Shown here: positions 5,619-11,389 of the stretch, piece by piece
How positions within the stretch are numbered: position 1 is the first letter of the stretch
Layout of the letters: every line of letters begins with the position of its first letter
Origin: Bacillota bacterium
Lineage (GTDB): Bacteria; Bacillota; DTU030; DUMP01
DNA: 11,389 nt
Direction: 5' to 3'
Assembly (NCBI GenBank): GCA_012735455.1
Contig: JAAYHG010000330.1
Coordinates: 1 to 11,389 of the forward strand
Notes under the pieces: model-generated
What the model was told of the DNA's origin: nothing
What the model saw: only the letters and a program-made list of their open reading frames with translations
Database searches by the model: none
Position numbers and translations under genes: made by a program

Positions 5619-7085
5619 GTGAAGGGTGTTGTCATGGATGTCTTTCGAAAGAGAGAGGCAAAAGGACTAGAGTACCAGGGAGTATTCCGAATTAGGCACT
5701 CGGCGGCGTCTCCGGTCGGGAGGCCAGGGTTCTTGTGTTTTGCGCGGATCTTGTTGGGTTTGGCCTTACTACTTGCTTTGTTTGTCTTTGGACTAGAAGC
5801 ACCGGCAGCAGCTTGCCCGGTGGGAAACATTAGAGTACATATTTTGGCTACACCGAAACCTGTGCTAGTTAGTGCTGATGCCGGGCTTGGGCTACTAGAT
5901 GTTGAATCTGGTGAGCAGTTGGCAACTTATTCGGGTAAGGCCCAAGTTGTATTTTTCCAGGATTCAGGGAATGTGCTTCTCCCCGATGGCAAGTGTGTTT
6001 CTGGAGTCCGGGTGGTTCCCCTGGAAGAAACAAGGGCGAACCTTCTTCGTGTGGATGGCAGGGGATACCGTGGCCAGTTTGAGGTATGGGCCGCCAGTGA
6101 TGGCCTAATAGTCGTAAACGTGGTTGGTGTCGAGGACTACCTGCGTGGTGTTGTGCCCCTGGAGATGTCACCTGGGTGGCCAAGGGAAGCTCTCAAGGCG
6201 CAGGCTGTGACTGCGCGTACCTTTGCCTACCGTAACGTAGGCCGCCACAGTAGGGAAAACTATGATCTCTGTTCCCAAACGCATTGCCAGGTCTACGGCG
6301 GAGCTGATGTCGAGACAGCAGCCACGGATTCGGCGGTGGAAGAGACAGCCGGGCTTGTGCTTAAGTACGATGATGAATTAATTGATGTTTATTATCATGC
6401 CAGCTCTGGCGGCTACACAGAATCTGCAGGAGCGGTATGGGGTAGTGAGCGTCCTTACCTACAGGCTGTTGAGGACACCGCGGACTTGCTTAGCAGTCCG
6501 TATACCGGCTGGGAGATAAGCTTTTCCCGAGATGAGCTGAGTGAGCTCTTGGCTGCTGCTGGTATAGCAGTGGGTAGGGTGGAAACAGTAGAACCTGTGG
6601 ACTGGTCTTCCTCAGGCAGAACCATCAATTTCTTGGTAAGAGGCAGCAGCGGCAGCGAAGTGGTGAGCGCCAACAGACTACGGCTAGCGGTGGGGGCCAA
6701 TAGGATGAAAAGTACCTGGGTAGAGGTTGTGTTGGCCAGCGATATCCCGGCCGTTAGTGATATCTCGATGGTTGAAGACCTGACGACTGCGGTTGTGGTT
6801 CAGGGAGCGCGGGGACAAGCTGTACAGGTGGTGCCGAGTGGCTCTGCAGTGGCTACTTCGGCCGGGGTGACCTTTGTTAAGGTTAGAGGCGGTGGACGTG
6901 GTGTGGGCAGCCGTGGTGAGCAGGATGACCATATTGTCTTTCGCGGCAGAGGCTATGGTCACGGTGTGGGGATGTCTCAGTGGGGTGCTAAGGGCCTAGC
7001 GGAAACAGCACCTGGCAGTGACGAAAACTTTTTCCGTCAGATTTTGATGCACTACTATACTGGGGTTACAATAGAACCATACTAG
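5619..7085 (+). CDS. spoIID: Stage II sporulation protein D (SpoIID/LytB domain)
   Basis: SpoIID is a membrane-anchored lytic transglycosylase that cleaves denuded peptidoglycan strands during engulfment, with SpoIIM and SpoIIP. From this start the protein has 488 residues: a cytoplasmic stretch (1-38), a membrane segment (about 43-60) and the extracytoplasmic SpoIID domain. Family signs include GVEDYLRGVVPLEMSPGW with the expected catalytic Glu182, the C-SQTH-C metal/cysteine cluster (Cys218, His222, Cys223), HASSGGYTES and the C-terminal GYGHGVGMSQWG (445-456). It exceeds the B. subtilis protein (about 343) through the N-terminal stretch and about 70 extra residues before the last motif. 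GTG 5619 is chosen for GGGAGG (5603-5608). ATG 5634 and TTG 5733 (with GGGAGG 5718-5723) are credible alternatives. queA follows after 21 bases. Confidence 0.9.
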   Translation: MKGVVMDVFRKREAKGLEYQGVFRIRHSAASPVGRPGFLCFARILLGLALLLALFVFGLEAPAAACPVGNIRVHILATPKPVLVSADAGLGLLDVESGEQLATYSGKAQVVFFQDSGNVLLPDGKCVSGVRVVPLEETRANLLRVDGRGYRGQFEVWAASDGLIVVNVVGVEDYLRGVVPLEMSPGWPREALKAQAVTARTFAYRNVGRHSRENYDLCSQTHCQVYGGADVETAATDSAVEETAGLVLKYDDELIDVYYHASSGGYTESAGAVWGSERPYLQAVEDTADLLSSPYTGWEISFSRDELSELLAAAGIAVGRVETVEPVDWSSSGRTINFLVRGSSGSEVVSANRLRLAVGANRMKSTWVEVVLASDIPAVSDISMVEDLTTAVVVQGARGQAVQVVPSGSAVATSAGVTFVKVRGGGRGVGSRGEQDDHIVFRGRGYGHGVGMSQWGAKGLAETAPGSDENFFRQILMHYYTGVTIEPY

Positions 7086-7106
7086 TTTGCAGGGTAAGGA
7101 GCGGTC

Positions 7107-9301
<2,195 letters not shown>

Positions 9302-9307
9302 GAGGGT

Positions 9308-9335
9308 TTTTCATCGGCTTGGCGAAGTTTATACT
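9308..9335 (+). promoter_or_regulatory. Candidate sigma-A promoter for yajC
   Basis: TTTTCA (9308-9313) and TATACT (9330-9335) lie 16 bases apart in the 57-base gap between tgt and yajC (4/6 and 5/6 consensus). Transcription would start near 9342, just ahead of the yajC ribosome binding site. It would allow yajC to be expressed independently of queA-tgt. Confidence 0.4.
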
Positions 9336-9358
9336 AAGTCTAGTGAGGAGGGGTCTAA

Positions 9359-9676
9359 GTGTCGTCAGAGCAGTTAGCTGGTCTTCTACCCATGATAATT
9401 GTCTTCGCTGTTTTTTGGTTTATGATTATCCGGCCACAACAAAAGCAGCGCAAGGAGCGTATGCAGATGTTGGCTGGCCTGAAAAAGGGTGACAAGGTTG
9501 TTTCCATTGGCGGTATCCATGGCACCCTAACCGAAGTGCGGGATCAAACTGTTAAGCTTAAGGTGAGCGACAACCTTGAACTGAAGATGAACCGTGAGGC
9601 TGTGGGTTACGTTCTTAAGGAGGCTAAGGTTAAAGAACCGAAGGGAGATACAGCCCAAGAGGAGAAGAAAGAGTAG
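9359..9676 (+). CDS. yajC: Preprotein translocase subunit YajC
   Basis: YajC is a small auxiliary membrane protein of the Sec translocon that works with SecDF. The 105-residue protein has one N-terminal membrane segment (about 8-24, LLPMIIVFAVFWFMIIRP). It is followed by the conserved RPQQKQRKE stretch, a small soluble domain with GDKVVSIGGIHGTLTEV and an acidic/lysine-rich tail (EEKKE). Translation begins at GTG 9359 behind a strong GAGGAGGGG site (9345-9353). Position after queA-tgt is the classic arrangement. secD and secF are not seen downstream in this window. A strong terminator follows 25 bases after the stop. Confidence 0.95.
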   Translation: MSSEQLAGLLPMIIVFAVFWFMIIRPQQKQRKERMQMLAGLKKGDKVVSIGGIHGTLTEVRDQTVKLKVSDNLELKMNREAVGYVLKEAKVKEPKGDTAQEEKKE

Positions 9677-9701
9677 CCCAGGCGAGGAAGCAACGCAAGA
9701 T

Positions 9702-9761
9702 GCTGTCAAGAATGGTGTAGGTTAGTAGCTAACATGCCTACAGGTTCTTGGCAGCTTTTTT
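9702..9761 (+). terminator. Composite Rho-independent terminator after yajC
   Basis: Three stacked helices: 9702-9712 with 9745-9755 (11 bp, one G-U), TGTAGG (9716-9721) with CCTACA (9737-9742), and TTAG (9722-9725) with CTAA (9729-9732) around a 3-base loop. Six T residues (9756-9761) follow directly. It should end the transcript carrying yajC. The following 75 bases to the next start codon show no clear promoter. Confidence 0.9.
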
Positions 9762-9836
9762 GTGTCCACAAACAGTCATGAGGGCAGAGTCAGAAGCGTA
9801 CATTAGCACAGGTGCATTATCGAAGGAGTGGTGGAG

Positions 9837-10241
9837 ATGTCCAAAGTGCTCAAGACGCGTCAGGGGACGGAAGGTGCCTTTTTCTCTTTCAGGGCGGTAG
9901 GCAAAGGATTACTATTCGCGTTTGTGGTTTATTTTTTGTTTGCTATTCTTTTGGCCTCTGTCATCTTTTTTCGGAGCAGTCTAGAGGCGAGATTAACTAC
10001 GTTGAGTGCTGTTGCCGGGTATTCTGCGGTGTTGGTTGGTGCCCTAGTGTCAGGACGCCGTGCTGGACGTTCGGGGTGGTTGCATGGTATTTTCACTGGC
10101 TGCCTTTTCATACTACTGTCCTACTATCTGGGTATCGTTTTCTGGCCGACGCAAGCAGGGGCGGTCGGATTCATGTGGAGACGGTTAATCATAGGTGTAG
10201 TTACGGGTCTCCTGGGTGGAGTGTTGGGGGCTAATTTATAA
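9837..10241 (+). CDS. TIGR04086-type membrane protein (YrzE-like)
   Basis: A 134-residue integral membrane protein with about four hydrophobic segments: near 21-46, 57-76, 81-103 and 114-133. Basic residues sit between the second and third segments (GRRAGRSG). Size, topology, the glycine-rich fourth helix and the position after yajC match the TIGR04086 family (B. subtilis YrzE occupies the same slot). Its function is unknown. The frame opens at GTG 9828, but ATG 9837 is chosen because AAGGAG (9823-9828) then lies eight bases upstream. An overlapping frame (9812-10234) is rejected as a shadow. The carboxypeptidase gene starts 14 bases downstream, suggesting co-transcription. Confidence 0.8.
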   Translation: MSKVLKTRQGTEGAFFSFRAVGKGLLFAFVVYFLFAILLASVIFFRSSLEARLTTLSAVAGYSAVLVGALVSGRRAGRSGWLHGIFTGCLFILLSYYLGIVFWPTQAGAVGFMWRRLIIGVVTGLLGGVLGANL

Positions 10242-10255
10242 AGAGGGGATTAATA

Positions 10256-11389
10256 ATGAAACGTAGTTTCGTCGCAGTTCTGGTTGTTATACTAGCCATG
10301 GCATCCCTTGTCGGGATGACTAGCAGGGTGCAGGCTGCCACTTCTTCTATAACAGCGGATGCGGCGGTTCTACTTGATGCCAGGACTGGTACGATTCTCT
10401 ATGGACGTTCCCCTTATGAACGTCGCCCGCCAGCGAGTACCACGAAGATACTCACTGCCATTGTCGCCTTAGAAAAGGGATACCTTAGCGATGTTGTTAC
10501 GGTGAGCCCCTCTGCTGCCTGGACTGAGGGTTCCTCCATCTACCTTAGAACCGGTGAAAAACTTACGTTAGAGGCACTCCTTTGGGGCGCGTTGATGGAA
10601 TCGGGGAATGATGCTTGTGTTGCCATAGCTGAACACATTGCAGGCAGTGAAAAGGGCTTTTCGCAATTGCAGAACGCTAAAGCGCGTGCTCTCGGGGCAT
10701 GGGACACGCACTTTGTTAATCCCCATGGTCTGCCGGATCCGGACCACTATACCAGCGCCTATGATCTGGCGACAATAGCCCGCTACTCTTTGCGTAATTC
10801 TAAGTTTCAGGAGATAGTCCGCTCGCAGGAGCAAACACTAAAGGGGCCGGAGGGCAGCCGGACCTTTTACAATACCAACCGTCTTCTGTGGAGTTATAGC
10901 GGTGCTGATGGTGTCAAGACTGGTACAACTGCGGAAGCAGGCCAGTGTTTGGTTGCTTCAGCTACTAGAGCGGGACGTCAGCTAGTGGCAGTAGTGCTTC
11001 ACAGCGACGATCGTTGGAGCGATGCGATAGCCCTCTTGGACTATGGGTTTCAAGAGACCAGGCTTCTTAACCTTTTTCAGGCGGGAGAGGTGATAGGGCT
11101 GCCCCTCACACATGGTTTCGAGGCCTCCATACCTGTTCGAGTGGAGCGCGATCTTTACCTTGTGGTGGATAAGGATGCCGCTGAGAGAGTAGAGCGCGTG
11201 CTTGAGGTGCCGACCCTGCGGGCACCCGTGGAACGAGGCGCGCGGGTGGGGCGTGTTGTGGTAAAGCTGGACGGCAAAACTCTAGCCGAACGAGACTTGG
11301 TGGCTGCTGCGTCTGCAGCTAAGAGAAGCCCTCTAACCACTTTTATTTGGTACGTTTACCGCCACTTGGTGGCCGTACTCAAAAGCTGG
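10256..11389 (+). CDS. D-alanyl-D-alanine carboxypeptidase, DacF/DacB family (3' end beyond window)
   Basis: This peptidase S11 low-molecular-weight penicillin-binding protein removes the terminal D-Ala from peptidoglycan stem peptides outside the membrane. The frame runs 378 codons to the window edge without a stop. A signal peptide (about 1-27, ending VQA) precedes the catalytic domain with Ser61-Thr-Thr-Lys64 (SxxK nucleophile), Ser116-Gly-Asn118 (SxN) and Lys221-Thr-Gly223 (KTG). FVNPHGLPDPDHYTSAYDLA is the family segment between them. A PBP5-type C-terminal beta domain (about 280-355) and a hydrophobic/amphipathic end (FIWYVYRHLVAVLK) suggest membrane attachment, and the true stop is probably only a few codons away. 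The ATG at 10256 has GAGGGGA (10243-10249) six bases upstream. Sporulation-specific DacF or DacB and vegetative DacA cannot be told apart here. Confidence 0.93.
   Translation, partial: MKRSFVAVLVVILAMASLVGMTSRVQAATSSITADAAVLLDARTGTILYGRSPYERRPPASTTKILTAIVALEKGYLSDVVTVSPSAAWTEGSSIYLRTGEKLTLEALLWGALMESGNDACVAIAEHIAGSEKGFSQLQNAKARALGAWDTHFVNPHGLPDPDHYTSAYDLATIARYSLRNSKFQEIVRSQEQTLKGPEGSRTFYNTNRLLWSYSGADGVKTGTTAEAGQCLVASATRAGRQLVAVVLHSDDRWSDAIALLDYGFQETRLLNLFQAGEVIGLPLTHGFEASIPVRVERDLYLVVDKDAAERVERVLEVPTLRAPVERGARVGRVVVKLDGKTLAERDLVAAASAAKRSPLTTFIWYVYRHLVAVLKSW

Noticed and set aside
9812..10234. A 140-residue open frame overlapping the TIGR04086-type gene
   Set aside because: Its translation is Cys/Arg/Trp-rich without family character, while the other frame is a coherent membrane protein with a good ribosome binding site.

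Overview
The window looks like chromosomal core DNA from a spore-forming member of the Firmicutes (Bacillota), most likely Clostridia-like. The evidence is strong purine-rich Shine-Dalgarno sites, frequent GTG and TTG starts, intermediate G+C, two sporulation proteins (a BofC-type protein and SpoIID), a sigma-I factor and a Bacillota-type YajC / small membrane protein pair. All genes lie on the + strand. I see no tRNA, rRNA, CRISPR array, insertion sequence or phage gene. The genus cannot be named from this sequence alone.

Layout: (1) 1-798, the possible tail of an upstream gene, then nadE (NH3-dependent NAD+ synthetase). (2) 910-2308, yebC with its own probable promoter and terminator, then a BofC-domain protein whose terminator overlaps its stop codon. 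(3) 2395-5476, a tight run of ruvC, ruvA, ruvB, a small DUF2905-type membrane protein and sigI. (4) 5478-5599, an intergenic region that folds almost completely into one long multi-helix hairpin. (5) 5619-9301, spoIID, queA and tgt, closely packed. (6) 9308-9761, yajC with a probable promoter and a strong composite terminator. (7) 9837-11389, a TIGR04086-type membrane protein and a D-alanyl-D-alanine carboxypeptidase still open at the window edge.

The order yebC, bofC, ruvA-ruvB, queA, tgt, yajC, TIGR04086 protein resembles, from memory, the Bacillus subtilis yrbC/bofC/ruvAB/queA/tgt/yrbF/yrzE neighbourhood, so most of this is conserved synteny and not an accessory island. Functions represented are Holliday-junction processing (RuvABC), queuosine modification of tRNA (QueA, Tgt), protein export (YajC), NAD synthesis, and spore or cell-wall processes (BofC-like, SpoIID, carboxypeptidase).

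The least ordinary parts are the 122-base nested inverted-repeat structure between sigI and spoIID, a sigI with no visible anti-sigma partner, a possible Cys/His metal site in the BofC-like protein, and a SpoIID longer than the Bacillus protein. I found no clearly new multi-gene system. The sigI-spoIID intergenic structure is the best candidate for something undescribed.
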